DNA of 64,000 nucleotides from Chara braunii (GCA_003427395.1 BFEA01000282.1:370954-434953), one strand, 5' to 3'. Shown: positions 21,973 through 35,053, counted from the first letter of the stretch. Program-made: numbers and translations. Notes: a model not told the origin generated them from the letters alone.

Positions 21973-24170
21973 ATGGTGACCACCCGGACCGGAACGGGCA
22001 CAAGTAAGGAACAGGAAGAGAAGGTCGCCGCTATTCTTCGTGAGAAGAAGGAGAGGATGGAGAAGAGAGAGTTGATTAAACAAGCAAAGAAGTTAGCTCT
22101 GTTGGAAGAGGCGGCGGCCAAGGAGAGACAGATGGAGGAGGAGTTGGAGAAGTGGAAGAAGGAACATGAAGAGAAGCTGGCGGCATTCGAGGACGAAGTA
22201 GAAGATGAAGAAGAAGAAGTGGAGGCTTGGTGACTAGAAGGGGGGAGGCGAGTTCCAGTGGCCCTCCACCGGAGGTGGTGGAGAAGATGGTTAGAGAGTG
22301 GGTGGCTACATTATCATTGGGGGAAGACCAAGAGGCAGAGCTTATGGTTCCCCAAGCAGAAAGAGAGGCAGTTGCAAAAGATCTGGAAGAAGAAAGGGAT
22401 CCCTTGCGCCGACAAGCAAGGGAACAAAAAAGCAGTTGGAGTGGAAGAGCTTGGCCAAGGACTAGGCGCCTAGAGGCGGCAGAGAGGTTGGAAAGGGACC
22501 TAAGGGCAGCCGAGACGAAGATGGGGAAGATAGGGGAAGAGACTGAAGTGGGAACGAAGACTGACACCCAGACCCAACGCATAGATTCCCTACTAACCGC
22601 CCAGAGAGAACAACTTAAGCATATTCTCGACCACGATATCGCGCTAGAATCCATATGATCTGGGCTCAGAGAATGCGCACGGGATATGATGACACATATA
22701 GTGGGATAGATCCACAGCGTGATAGGAAAAACAGAAAAGTTATGTACGGGTCCCATGGAGGGTGCTAAGTTAGCGGCTCCCAAGGAGGAGGAGCCCAAAC
22801 CCCGTCGCAAAAGGGTCAAAGTCTGATTTCCCAAACCCTTCAGTGGCAAAAAGGGAGAAGATTTCAATAATTGGGAGGCCAGCGTCAATTCATATATGTA
22901 CCTACAGAATGTGGCCCCCAAAGACCATGTCTTAATAGCCTTCCAAGCCTTGAGAGATGAAGCGACCAGTTTCACTAGATATCTCGCACGCGTTGCACAT
23001 TGCGAGAATGACATGGTCCATCTCTCTGACTTCCTGAAAGCATTAAGAGAACGCTTTGCAGACGCCACGAGTGGAATCAAGGCATCAGACAAACTCCAGA
23101 TGATCCATACGCGGCAGTGGAGGAGTGTCCACGCTGTCAAATCCGCTATGGATGAGCTCATTGTTGTGCCCGACCACGGAGTGGCCGACACACAACTCAT
23201 CCATCTTTTCTACCGTGCATTGCCCAATCATGTGCAAGGGCACCTTTTCACCAGCAGCCAGGAATGAGTTATGATGTTCTCAGTAGGGAGGCTGTTGCAT
23301 TTGCTGCCCAGGCCCAGCTACCACTTTCTGGCACAAAGACCTCACAAAGGGCAAAAAGTGGAAGGGTCACACCGTCTCCAGCCAGGTTAAGGCCAATGAT
23401 AGCGATGGAAGAAGGTGGTGCCGAGGAAGTTCCCTACTCTGTTATAGAATGGTGACTGGAAGAGGAGGTGGGGAAGAACCTACGTTGTTGTCGCGGTCAG
23501 AGGGAGGCCGCAAGGAGGAAGGGGCCCTGGTAGAAATGGTCGGGCCCCAGGTGGCCAAGGACAAGGCAGCTAAGCTATGATGTTCTCAGTAGGGAGGCTG
23601 TTGCATTTGCTGCCCAGGCTGCGCCAGCTACCACTTTCTGGCACAAAAAACTCACAAAGGGCAAAAAGTGGAAGGGTCACACCGTCTCCAGCCAGGTTAA
23701 GGCCAATGATAGCTTATTACTCAAGATGGAAGAAGGTGGTGCCAAGGAAGTTCCCTACTCTGATATAGAATGGTCACTGGAAGAGGAAGTGGGGAAGAAC
23801 CTACGTTGTTGTCGCGGTCAGAGGGAGGCCGCAAGGAGGAAGGGGCCCTGGTAGGAATGGTTGGGCCCCAGGTGGCCAAGGACAAGGCAGCTAGGGGGTT
23901 GGTGACAATAGGGACCGCCAAGCAGGAGGAAGGGGTCAAGGTCCCCCATCTAACCGTCCACATTCAAGTCGGTCACCTCCAAAACAAGGAGGGTGGCACC
24001 CAAGTCGACCCGAAGGGCGACCTTGGGAATCATTGGAAATTGGGCAGAATGTATAGCAGGATCGCATAGACAAGTACCAATGCGTATTATGTGGGGACCC
24101 TAGGCACATCATTAAGTTATGTCCAAAGTGCAAAGATCGTGCTGCTTCTGGGGCAGCAAAAGGCAACCGC
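21973..24170 (+). pseudogene. gag of element C
   Basis: The ATG at 21973 starts a coiled-coil leader rich in Glu/Lys (21973-22233), continued in another frame at 22227-22658. The capsid domain runs from about 22830 to a stop at 23265-23267 (NSYMYLQNV, FLKALRERFAD). A duplicated 305-bp block follows (23273-23887). An intact CCHC knuckle, CVLCGDPRHIIKLC, lies at about 24080-24121. Frame changes and stops separate the parts, so the protein cannot be made in one piece, but all functional regions are present. Confidence 0.75.
23273..23887 (+). repeat. about 305-bp tandem duplication inside gag of element C
   Basis: The block starting TATGATGTTCTCAGTAGGG is repeated immediately at about 23576, nearly identical, apart from small indels (such as an added TTATTACTCA near 23715). 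Confidence 0.9.
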
Positions 24171-24179
24171 CGATAAGGG

Positions 24180-24890
24180 TTGCAACGAAGTATGTGGATT
24201 TGAGCTTGCGCGCAAGATAGAGACTCCCACTCCACATATCTCCATGGTAGAGGTTGTTGACCAGCATCTAGTAAGTTATCCAGAGACTGCTTGCGTTAGA
24301 GTCTCTCTAGACGCTTCCCTCACAGGTTTAGTCGAAGAGTTGAAGGAGAGGAGGCAGGCCTGGGCCAAGATGAAAAAGGATGGGAAAGGGCAGTTAATTC
24401 TTGCAGACAGAGAGATTTTTAGAGCTAGAATTGGGGCCCTTATAGACAGTGTGATCTTAAAGAGCTGAAGTAGTTAAAGCTCAGTCGTAAAGTCCAATGA
24501 CTGAAAGAGTCGGTGGTCAGTATCCTTGCAAACAACAGCAGGATGCGTGTTGAGGAATACGTCGAGGGAGTTCATGCATACTTTCGCCTAGAGAAGGAAG
24601 CGAAGGTAGAGAGAGTCCTCCATTCCTGGACTCTACTCTATTGGGTACAGATTGGGGAGAGGCAGCAGGAGCCACATTGCACCTTTGAGAGCACGAGTGC
24701 AAGCTTGTACCACGAGTTTGGGATAGATAATCCCCTAGCACATTGTTGCCTTGGCGCTCCTGCATTCGCGAGAACTGTGCGAAAGGAGCAGCTTGAAGAG
24801 CAGCTTGAACTGTTGCCTACGTTAGGCCAGTTACAGATACGCCAAAGGAGGAAGAGAAAGTCCATCCCCCTATTGCCAGTCTGCTGCTAG
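24180..24890 (+). pseudogene. protease remnant of element C
   Basis: The upstream part is open at 24091-24468 and ends RARIGALIDS, the start of the retropepsin active site. The following Gly-Ala/Thr is missing and a TGA follows at 24466. Downstream pieces are scattered over frames. The protease active site appears deleted. Confidence 0.55.
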
Positions 24891-25366
24891 AATACAAAGA
24901 CTTATCTGAGGCACCTTCAGGAGTAGTACCGAGACCTATCCAGCATCGTATAGAGATAGAACCTGCCAGTAGAAAGCCTAATGGGGTAATCTACAAAATG
25001 TCCCCCAAAGAGCTAGAGGAGCTTCGCAAGCAACTAGATGAACTTTTTGAGAAAGGATGGATAAGGCCCAGTTCGTCTCGTTTCGACGCACCTGTTCTAT
25101 TTGTCCCAAAGAAAGAGGCGAGTTACGAATGTGCATAGATTACAGGGGTCTAAACGTTGTAACTACAAAGAACGCAGAACCGTTGCCCCGAATAGACGAT
25201 CGGGTGCAAGGTTGCAAATACTTCTCAGATAGAAGTGCACCCTGATGATCATCACAAGACGACCTTCCGGACGAGATATGGGCATTACGAGTTCATAGTG
25301 ATGCCTTTAGGACTTACTAATGCACCAGCCACATTTCAGCCTTTATAAACAATTTGCTTAGGCCGT
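24860..25366 (+). pseudogene. 5' part of the RT of element C, truncated
   Basis: Connector and RT start are readable: [26 protein letters not shown], a frame change, [12 protein letters not shown], and [16 protein letters not shown] deletion then removes the [10 protein letters not shown] segment, and [19 protein letters not shown] and a TAA follow. The YLDD catalytic motif is absent because element D interrupts at 25367. Confidence 0.75.
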
Positions 25367-26245
25367 TGTCGAGCGCATCGGTCTTGCACCGCACAAGGCA
25401 GTGTGGGACCCTCCCGGTCGCGTCACGCAGGAGTTGGTTTGTTCCCTCGTCGCGAATATACATGGAGCTTCCGCAAGCCGCTCCGGTCGAGTGCGCCAGC
25501 CATACCTCTCGCGAGCCCCTACGACAGGATAGGGCCTACGCGAGGCACGACTTACCTCCACAGAAGCCATCCCATAACTCTCCGATGCGGAAATCAGACA
25601 GGCGTCGCACGCGAGACTTAGTATAAAACCGCGCGGGCACAGGGCTAACTCATATCGACTCGCAATGCAAGCATACGCAAGCAGTCGCAATGGTGGTCTA
25701 CTACGTAGTACCCATATTCAGGCGGTCCCCGTTAATCTCGGGGGTCGGCTGACACGTGCCTTGAGGGAATGATCTCTCGACGCGAGACAACCGCCAAGTG
25801 CGGTTGAAAACCACACCCTTTTCTGCACCCTGCAAAGAGTGGGTGGTACACAAGTTCATACTTGTGGTGGCAATCGTCTCTTATTGCCCTGGAGACCAGC
25901 TCCATCATCTAGGGCCTGAAAATAAGTCAAGGGGTTTGACTTTGACGGCTGCCACGGACTACAACGTCCAACTATAAAAGTTAATAAGCAAAATCAATCA
26001 GTAAATAAGTAAACATCCGAGACTCATATATCAAATCAGAACTTGAGATACAATAAAAAAAGGGGAAACATAAACCCATCAGGTATGCAGATCGTGCCAC
26101 ACATGGTTGTCATTCTCACTGCCTCCAAAGTAAGACTCGTATATCAAGCTCCAAAAACACTAACCTGCATAAAACATAGGCACAAACGATAGCCACATTG
26201 CCATACACCAATGTGGTCAACTTTACTGTTCCCTGTAACTCACAC

Positions 26246-26285
26246 NNNNNNNNNNNNNNNNNNNNNNNNNNNNNNNNNNNNNNNN
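26246..26285. other. assembly gap, 40 N, flanked by an exact duplication
   Basis: The 80 bases before the gap recur exactly at 26286-26365, while the right LTR has them once, so this is likely an assembly artefact. Confidence 0.95.
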
Positions 26286-26443
26286 TGCATAAAACATAGG
26301 CACAAACGATAGCCACATTGCCATACACCAATGTGGTCAACTTTACTGTTCCCTGTAACTCACACCACGCCTCACACACTCAAGCCCCAGTCAAAGTTCA
26401 ACTTTTCCATAAATCTCATAAATTCTTTATAATGGCCATTTAA

Positions 26444-27241
26444 ACCACCACTCCCTGGGACAGGAGGAAGTATCCCCTCCTGTGAGTCCGGGCGATTATT
26501 TAGGGAGGACGGCGACCGGTGGGCGAAACAGCCGGCCCAGCTCCTTGGGAAAGTCGGAACCAGTGACACCTTCGGGGCGCAGGTGATTTTACCTGCTGTC
26601 GAAGGCGGGAACAGTGGCGGCCGCCACTTTCCAGAACACTTTCGAAGTCTACAAAAAATAAAAACAGAACACATTCGAAATTTCTTTTTTCTTTTATATT
26701 TTCATATTTTCATGGGCCTTGTTTTTTTTTTTTGCAGTCCCGCCACACGTTTCCGTGTCCACATGCATAAAAGGTGAGGCCGAAAAAAAAAAAACGGTTG
26801 AGGGCAGAAACAAACATCTTCGCCAGCGTGGCCGTACTGGCTTGGGGCCCCTCGAAATGTGCAAAACGAGAGTGAATCTTCCCCTGGTATCGGGAAGATA
26901 CACCGGCAAGGGCTGCAGTACTCTGGAAATGTGGCAAACGATGCTGAATCTTCCACTGCATTTCGAAAAGATACACCGCCAAGATTTTTGTCTTTTGTGC
27001 ATCTCGAGAGTTGCAGCAAGGGCCTTTGTCGCTTCGTCGCTTCTGTGTGCAAGCCCCTTCGTAGCTTCTGTGTGCCCGTGCTGCGTCGTCGCTCTCGTTG
27101 CCGCGCCGATGCGTCCATATCCGTGTTGCGTCGTCATTGTTGTTGCTGCGCTGATGCGTCCATGTCCGCGCTCGTTCTGCCGAGTGGCCACCATCCACCA
27201 GAACTAAGCGATGAACAACAGCTGCCTCCTGCGCTGACAGG

Positions 27242-27287
<46 letters not shown>

Positions 27288-27943
27288 CACACACACACAC
27301 ACGCGCACACGCACACACACACACACATCTTCACCGGATTTTCACCGGATCTCCCGTCGTTGCGACCATAGCTGACATCAACAATCCGATGATGACGACC
27401 GTCCGCGACTGACTTCTGCAACAGGTAGGCGACGGGGTAGAAGAACACAACGAAGAGGCAGGGGTCGGGGGGTTTGGGGGGGTGTTTGCAATGAAGAAGG
27501 GCGAGCCTCGATACACTGACGGGTTTTCTTAGAGGCAAAAACCATTGCCATGGTTTTACTGAATGTGGACGTTTTATAGGCGAGGTGCAGAAAAAGTTGT
27601 ACGAATATGCTTTCCCGCATCTTTGCGTGACCCTGCATCTATGCGTGACCTACGTCGAGATTCGCACAGTCATCCCAACGGTCCTTGCCAGCGGGATCCG
27701 ACCGTAACTGCAATTCTGTGCACACGACACCGCAACAACCGCGGCCCCTGGCAGGGATCCATCCGAAAAGCCATTTGTTTTTTTTATTTTTGTTTTTGTT
27801 TTCTTTTTTTTTGGGCCCACCGACAGGGACTAAAAAAAAAGTTCACCCGATAGTCCGCCCGCCTACCGGTAGTCTGGACGCCGTTTCAGAAATTCGACCT
27901 ACCGCTAGGGCGCAATTTCCTACTGTCCCAGGGAGTTGGTGGT
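26444..27943. mobile_element. TTAA-flanked DNA transposon, 1.5 kb, non-autonomous
   Basis: Ends are inverted: left ACCACCACTCCCTGGGACAG and right (reversed) ACCACCAACTCCCTGGGACA, with similarity for about 30 bp. TTAA flanks both ends (26440-26443, 27944-27947). The uninterrupted right LTR of element D has a single site, TTTAAA, at the same place. TTAA duplication fits piggyBac, Kolobok or Sola3-like families; I cannot tell which. No transposase is readable inside. Confidence 0.8.
27244..27330. repeat. CT then CA microsatellite
   Basis: A CT run to about 27284 passes into an imperfect CA/CG run, inside the TTAA transposon. Confidence 0.9.
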
Positions 27944-29028
27944 TTAAAACCCTCAAAGAAACATATCCAATCACAGGGCTAGAGCAATCAAGTTGAGGTA
28001 CAAGTGTAAGCAAAGTTGTGTCATGAGCCGACAAGTCGGCGATCAACCAACCGACCTGCTATCAGTGATAATAGACGATGATCCTCGTAGGATCAAGCTG
28101 AAACTAGTCCAAATCCTGGATCGAATGTCCAAAGAAGGCATGTATCATAAGACAGGTCAATGCCCAAGCTAAATCATCAGCGTATGGAGAACAAATCCCC
28201 ATGACACATTCTCACTCAAGACTCTCCTGATAGCCAAGCCTAGGTCGAACTCTAAGCTAGTGCCCAAAGAAAGGTTGACCTATGGCCGAATCTCCCCCAT
28301 ACAGAAGGGATCACTAGAATCGCCACCTGTCATAATATAATCTAACTCCTTTAATCTAAGAAAATTTCCGCAGCGCTTCCCGTACGAAAAGTGTCTTTCC
28401 ATAATTATATCAGCTTAAATATAAAAACAGAAATAATCTTAAACCTTCCAAAGCCAAATTTTGTCTAACTCCCCGAATTAGCCAAAATTTGGGCAGCACT
28501 CCCTTTAGATAAGGAGACTTCCCAGATTTTTACTAAGCCATATATAAAAATCAGACAAGTTGAATTTTGAAAAGTCAAATTTTAACCAACTCCTTAGACT
28601 TGTAGAAATTTCGGCAACGCTTCCCGTAGAGAAAGTGACTTGTCAAGATTTATACAAGACCAAGTATAATAAAAGATCCCAGAAAATGCAGAAATCGACC
28701 CAAGTAAAAAAACTCAGCTCAGAAATTGTAGGAATTGAAACTAACTCCTATAGCTCTAGCACGTGGCGAGCATCTAAGCAACTACCTATCAAACTGAAAC
28801 TCAAACTAAGTACAACAACTTTTCTCTTCTTTGGGCATATGACTAGGCCACCTTAGTCGCCCGGAACTATTTAAGCATCCTAACTTTATATAATTATCTG
28901 CACTTAATCTTTTGAGGTGGCATATAACTGAACTGATCATCTTTAGCTCAAGATTCAGTCTGCCCCTTCGTACCACAAGTTTATTCTTAATTAGTACTCT
29001 CTTCAGTTGGTGAGAAGCTATAGTCAGA

Positions 29029-29293
29029 CCACCCAAACTTATGGAACCCTGTCTGACTAGCCTGTTCATAGATAGAATAATAGTAAAGTATAGCCAAGTT
29101 ATATCCTTTTGGTTCCAACATGTGTGTGGCGTTGGACCAAGACCACCCAAACTTATGGGAACCTGTCCGGTCCTTCAGCCTGGTTCTTTCTCTTAAAGCC
29201 AAAGCAGGAAGAGTCCACCCAAACTTATGGGAACCTTTCTGGCCCTCCAGGCAATCCAAAATAAACATAGCACTGGGCCCTCCAAACTTATGG
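29029..29293. repeat. dispersed 12-22 bp repeat near the 3' end of element D
   Basis: CCACCCAAACTTATGG starts at 29029, 29143 and 29215, and CCTCCAAACTTATGG near 29278; three copies continue with GGAACC or GAACCC. Confidence 0.8.
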
Positions 29294-32200
29294 AGACTCT
29301 CTCAGCCTTTGGTTGACCCAGTCGAACTCAGACAATATAACCTTCCTCCCATCCTTCCCCCAGATGCAATCCCACAATCTGCTTTCCAGTCAAACTACAA
29401 AAAACTGAAACTGAATTTGCACAATCATTCCTTTACTTAGTCTAGATTGTGTCCTGAAAGTCACACTGAAAGTCAAAATAGGGAGACATGCAACATACTC
29501 AGTCAAATACAGTAATGAATACAAGTAGGGGTTATACTGCGTTTATAGAAGGAAAACAACGATTACCTCTCAGTTCCCTGCCTCCAGAACTCCTCCTGAG
29601 TTCCAACAGAGCTCCCGCAATCGGTGGGCTGACTCCCCACAAAGTCTTGCTGCGATCCTACGGGTTGCAATCCCGCCTGCCGCCTTCATCTCTGAACAAG
29701 ATTAGACTGAGAGTAAGAAGGGCCGAAGATAAGGGGTTTCAAATGCTCGAGATACAAGAGAGGGACAACTCAACTCGCAGGAGAGGAACCTGTAATCTTC
29801 ATGCGCCTGAGGGCCTCGCAATGGCGGCCAAAATGCACCGTAGCTGGTCAAACTAGGGTCAACTGTCGATCGCTGATCCTCTGTTTCCGTCCAATTCACA
29901 GTAGTACTCCTGATTTGCACCAATAAACTCCCTCGCAAACACGTGATCACTACCACCAACCATGATGCCGTCTCTCCCATCTAAGCCGCAATTATACAGG
30001 CAAAGAAAAAGGTTGTTTCCCGAACTGAGCACTTCTGTGTGCTCTATTCGAGTATGGCTATGCTAGCTAAATGTCGTAGGGACGACCCGCAGCCGCTCCC
30101 TACTAATGCACGCCAGCAATATATGGGCACAACTGAAGATTGATGCGGCAACTCTTTGCGACCGCTTGGTGGGCAATAACTCGGTAACAAGTGGTCTGGC
30201 GGAACAGCAGTAGCCCCTGCCTGTCTTCACTGTTCATTTCCTTTCCGACAAACCTCCCCTCCGCAGACCAGTTTGAACAGCCAAGTGACCGCACGATCTG
30301 ACGCAGCCTGTAGTAGCTGTTTTCATAAGTAGTCGAGACTTACTGCAGATGGTCACAATCAACAGCAAGGTAAGTTCAATTCTCACTTCCCCTTTCGTGG
30401 CTGCCTCACCCCCACTGTTCAAGCTGCGTCGGGCCAACCGTGTAAACGAGGATGAGACCTTTGCTTGAAGCACAGGCAGCCATACGCACGGTTAGCCCTC
30501 CGCTTGCCTTCTGCTGTTTAGCATCGTAACCCAACTCTTTGTCTGTCTTATGGCTCTGTTACCCCCGCCGCACTCGCTACTTCTATCCTCGTTCACCTCG
30601 TTATCCCAGTCTACTCCGCAGACTGACTCAGAGGGCCGATCGGGGACAACCACGACGTGAGCTCGAACGCCTACGCAGACTACTGGGGCAGTTGCATAGT
30701 GCGAAATCGACCATCGAGATGATGATGATCAACGGAAGTGGGGCGGATCCAATCGAATACAGCGAGTCCAACGCTGGGAACGGGCATGGCCACAAGGGTG
30801 ACTACAGCCATCAAGTAATAAGAGTCGGTCATTACCGTGTCATGGACTCCAATCACATCACGACAAAACTCAAAGAGAACCGGCGCTCACCACCTGTGAG
30901 TCACTCTTAGTGAAGGATGAGAATGCACCTTTCGCTAGACCGTGGACGAATTCACCTCTATCTAACAGTGACCATAGTCTTCTTCCTCTGAGCGCGGCCC
31001 TTTTGTATCTCAAATCCGCCCACCACTCTCTAAAACTAACCTTGAAATATGTTTCGCAGCCAAGCAAATCCCCTATTTAGCAACCTACCTCCCTCTATTT
31101 CATTACAAATTGAGCGTGATATCGATTTTCCCACTTTTCCCATACCCCATTCTCCATATCCCGACGCACCATCTTCCTGCACTATCCTCCTTTTGACTAA
31201 CTTTTTATCCAATCTAACTTCGGAATCGAAGTCGCCAATCCCAAAAACCCCGACTACGAATCTTCCCTCGTATGATTCTGCTCAGAAATGAGCAAAACAC
31301 GTTTGTTTCCTCTTCTCCCTTTTCTCCTTCCGCCATAGCTCTACGCAGCACCTTTCCTCTCAACCTCACATTCTACTAACCTATCACTAAATCTAACCTC
31401 ACCATGTAACTCGCCCGGGGCCAAAACCCCGGGATCGCCTCTTTCCTCGCCCAAAGTTGCCCACAAAAGAGCGAGCTCTGCGTTCCTGTACTGTGCTCCG
31501 CCTGTTTTTCCACCATCTCCACCTCGCCGCCCATGCATCTGGCGCGATATAGCGTCCAGATTCATCCTTTCCTTGCCCTTTCCCTTTTGCTGCCACCTTA
31601 CTCCCTCGCTCCCTGGCGCTTCGTTCTCCCGTTCGCCAGCCTCCTGACCGAGGTCACCCTGCCTCTCCCTGTGACTCCGCGCTCTGCTCAGCTCTACTCA
31701 TCCTTACCTCCCGTCACCGCTTTGCTCCACTGCCCTCCAACTTTCCTCGCTCAGCGCAGCTCTGCCCTTCTCACTTCGCCCCCGTTGCTCCGCTCCTCCT
31801 GCGAGGCCGCATCCGACCGCAGCGGTCCCGTAACGCCCAGTAAGGCCTGATCATCAGGCGGTTCAGTTCGTCCCTGACCCCTATACTCCGCCCGACAACC
31901 CGTGCGCCCAGCTGGCTTCACTGCCAGCATGCTACAACCTCCCCTGTCCGCCTTACCCCGGCTGAGCCTGCCACCTCCTGTTTAGCGCCTTAGCGGACCA
32001 GCCCCACCCCAGTTTCTCATAGCAGGCCGCGGGGCCGAGGGCACGGACTGCTATATGCCCAGGCGCGGGCTTGGGTGAGAAGGCCCGGCGCAGGTCTTCA
32101 TGGTAGTGGCGAATACCTAGAAGGGGACCTTGGAGATCGAAGTGGAAGACAATCCCGTGGGCATACTCATACCCAGCCCCTCCACTACGGACTGTTGGGA

Positions 32201-32656
32201 ACGGACGGTACTCCCGCAAAAATCCCAACCACACAAGTCCCTTCCGGCCCGTGGGCTAACCACCCTCCGGCTCACACGCACGTCGGCCTCCTCGGTCCGC
32301 GTTTCAAGAAGGTCAACCAAAGAGGCGCACGCTCAAGGTCCTCGACTGCCACGAAGGCCACTAAACCCGGTGTCGTATCTGAGTAAAAGAACGTCAGAGC
32401 ACAATAATAACATGGTAATAAATAAAAATATTTAGAATATGGCGGACGAGGAAAAGGAAAAGTTAATACCGTTCTGACGCCGCTAACGACAAAACTAAAG
32501 GGAACAGCCGCGTCGGGCCCTTCCATGTTGCGCATGGCTGCAGCTTACCGTCAATACCCCACGTGCGCCGCTCGTCCTGGCACGGGCCTAAACTTCCTCC
32601 CGTACACGCGCCGTTGAGCGAACGAGGCTGCACTAGCGCGCCTTCTAGGAAACACG

Positions 32657-32682
32657 CCAAATACCCTTGTAAGGGTATTTGG
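32657..32682. repeat. palindrome with 12-bp arms
   Basis: CCAAATACCCTT and its exact reverse complement are separated by GT. Confidence 0.85.
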
Positions 32683-33594
32683 TACGACAGTCTGCCCGGA
32701 CCTTATTAAGCGACGTCCCCGACGCAACAGATGCTTAAACCAAGTACGATTAAAACATAGTCTTCAAAAAAAGTATATGATAATTCCTCAAGTCCTTAAC
32801 TTTGACTAAGAAACAGTCATTCGGTTCTATCCACTACAAGCCAAACTCATTGGTAAAAAATATCATCTAATTTCTGACCAAAATAGCAATCTATAATAGC
32901 CGAATAATTGGCTAAGCATAAACACTCTTCAACCTCTAATATAACAAAGTGGATAAAACCACTTTCCACCCACTACAATCACGGACAGGAAGTCATCCAA
33001 TGCCAAACTTAAGAATGCAATACTTCCGGCCTCTTTGAACGATATGGCATCGCGACAGGCACCCTGATCATCCTACCACTGGCTAAAACTTAATACAGTA
33101 GTGGATTACAACGATCATTTAGATTCAACTCAGTCATACATCCTTTTCAACCTTTTCTCAAAGAAATATCCCATTGCGTGGAATAATCAGACACCTCAAT
33201 CCTTTAGCTAATCTAGAAGATTAGGGAGGTTGACCCCATCATACAAGCCACAAATATACCTTATGGGTAGGGCCACGTTAAGCCTAGTCCCACAAGGCAT
33301 TACTATCATGCAGAAGTCACTCATCTTAGTGATTCATCAAACAGACGGTAGGGGTATTCGTCCAGTCTTCAAAATAAAAAAAAAACACCCCTTTTGTTCA
33401 TAAATCCTACTTTTATGAGTAGGGTTTTTCGCTTTCATCATACCTTTTATCAATCTCATTCACAGGCTTTGCTCAGTGAGCAAACTCTCATAATCTTCTT
33501 CCAAATAAAATTCAAAGCTTATATTCCCAAAATATCACCATAATCAATCATTTTCCCTTGTTTTTTTTCAATCACGAGAAATACTGTCATAGGC

Positions 33595-33870
33595 TAGCCA
33601 CTCGCAGTTCACAACCAAGGGCCAAGTGAGGGTCCCATATACATGACAGGTTTCCTGCCGTGAGTCTCCCTTACTGGCAGTTGTGAACCTTGGGTAGGAT
33701 GAGATTGCTATATGCATGACAGTATAACCCCCTACCCTCTGACGCAGACTAAACCACTCGCAGTCCATAACCAAGGGTCAAGTGAGGGTCCCGTATACAT
33801 GATAGGTTTCCCTGTCGCGAGTCCCTCGCTGACAGTTATGAGCCCAGGGCAGAGTGGTCGTTGTATACAT
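33595..33870. repeat. 160-bp tandem repeat, two copies
   Basis: CCACTCGCAGT[TC]CA begins at about 33598 and again at 33755. Both are followed by CCAAGGG[CT]CAAGTGAGG. Confidence 0.75.
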
Positions 33871-35053
33871 GTCAGGAAGGCAAATCTCTCAACCAAAAAT
33901 CTTTCAGTTATCCTTCCCACTCAAGGATGAGCATTCCATATAATCTTTAAAATATCTTCCACTCCGAAATGGGTCCCAATAAGACCATCAACTGTTTAGG
34001 CCGCCCTCGGGCATAACCCCTCTCTCAATATGGTTTTATGAATTCTTTAAATCTTCCAGAAATCCTCCACTGATAATCACGCTTTCCTCACTTCACTGAA
34101 CCCTCCCCGGTTCAAGCACTCTGCATTGACCCTTTTTGGTCACTCTTTCATTATACATAGTTAAGACGTCCCTTCTCATATGTCAAATAGAATAAATACA
34201 GAAAAACCCACAAATCCACCATGGTGAGAATGCTAATGACAACCAGAACATGCACGATTCTGCAACCCAGGGAAATCAAAACCCATACCAGATGGTCCTT
34301 AGAAAAAAATCAGATTATCCCGAGCTCCTAAACCCTCACAAGCCTTAACATACCCTATAAAAGACTAATATACACAAGCTGATCCCAAACGTTCTCGCAG
34401 AGATGAAAGGACGTCAGCGTACATACAATAAAATCTTACAAGACCTCCACTTGCATCCAACAAAGTTGAAGCCAGCTTAGAGAGCGGATAATCAAATCTG
34501 AAATGTACGTACAATCTCCAAAGGTAATGTCACTCGAAATCAAAAGTATATGTGAGATGAAACCTATGTCTCAGCTTAAAAGCAAAATAGGCAGATAATC
34601 ACCTATTAGTCTAGCAATCGAGTCTAACACATTGTCATAGCCTTCAGAGAGTTTTTTATAAATTGTTCAAGACTGTTGGCACCATTCTATTGCTTTCTTG
34701 CTATGGACGAGACAAGGAAAATGGTGATAGTTATTGGGAGGAACTACACCCTTGCCTAAAGCTTTAGTCATTGTGCTTGATTCTGGAATGATTTTTTACT
34801 TCTAATATAAATTGGAAATTTCTTCTCGTTTTTTTACATAAAATTCTCAATTACTGTAGTGTATTGTTCAAATACCTTAGCAAAGTCGTATAAGTTTATT
34901 GACTAACAAAAGAAAAAACTCTTTTCAAATACAAACGAATTATGTTGCTATTTATTTCCATCAGAAATCAAATTGATTATGAAAAGCAAACCTCTCTATT
35001 GTATNATCATCATTATAAAAAAGAAAAAATCAATTCAATTAATTGTCTATATA

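Larger units (their letters stand above)
20716..25366 (+). mobile_element. Ty3/gypsy retrotransposon C, 5' part, cut by element D
   Basis: A primer site at 20716-20727 is followed by a 1.2 kb leader, gag, a protease remnant and RT on the + strand. The RT stops at 25366, where the left LTR of element D starts with TG. The rest of pol is not found to the right of element D. The 5' LTR must end at about 20714, but its start cannot be fixed because no second copy is in the window. Confidence 0.8.
25367..28752 (-). repeat. left (3') LTR of element D, interrupted
   Basis: Matches 37460-39540 through its length. It is interrupted by the TTAA transposon at 26444-27943 and by a 40-N gap at 26246-26285. 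It lacks about 345 bp that are present in the right copy at 37655-37998. Confidence 0.85.
28753..35053. other. interior of element D without recognisable genes
   Basis: No protease, RT or integrase motif is seen on either strand. Visible items are a degenerate repeat of the word CCAAACTTATGG at 29029-29293, an Arg-rich + strand frame at 30539-30910 of unknown nature, pyrimidine-rich sequence at 31300-31850, a 12-bp-arm palindrome at 32657-32682, and a 160-bp tandem repeat at 33595-33870. GC content rises at 30000-32700, which may mark another inserted element. Confidence 0.5.

Noticed and set aside
30539-30910. Arg-rich 123-codon + strand frame as a host gene
   Set aside because: No recognised domain and it lies inside element D; kept only as part of the noncoding interior.
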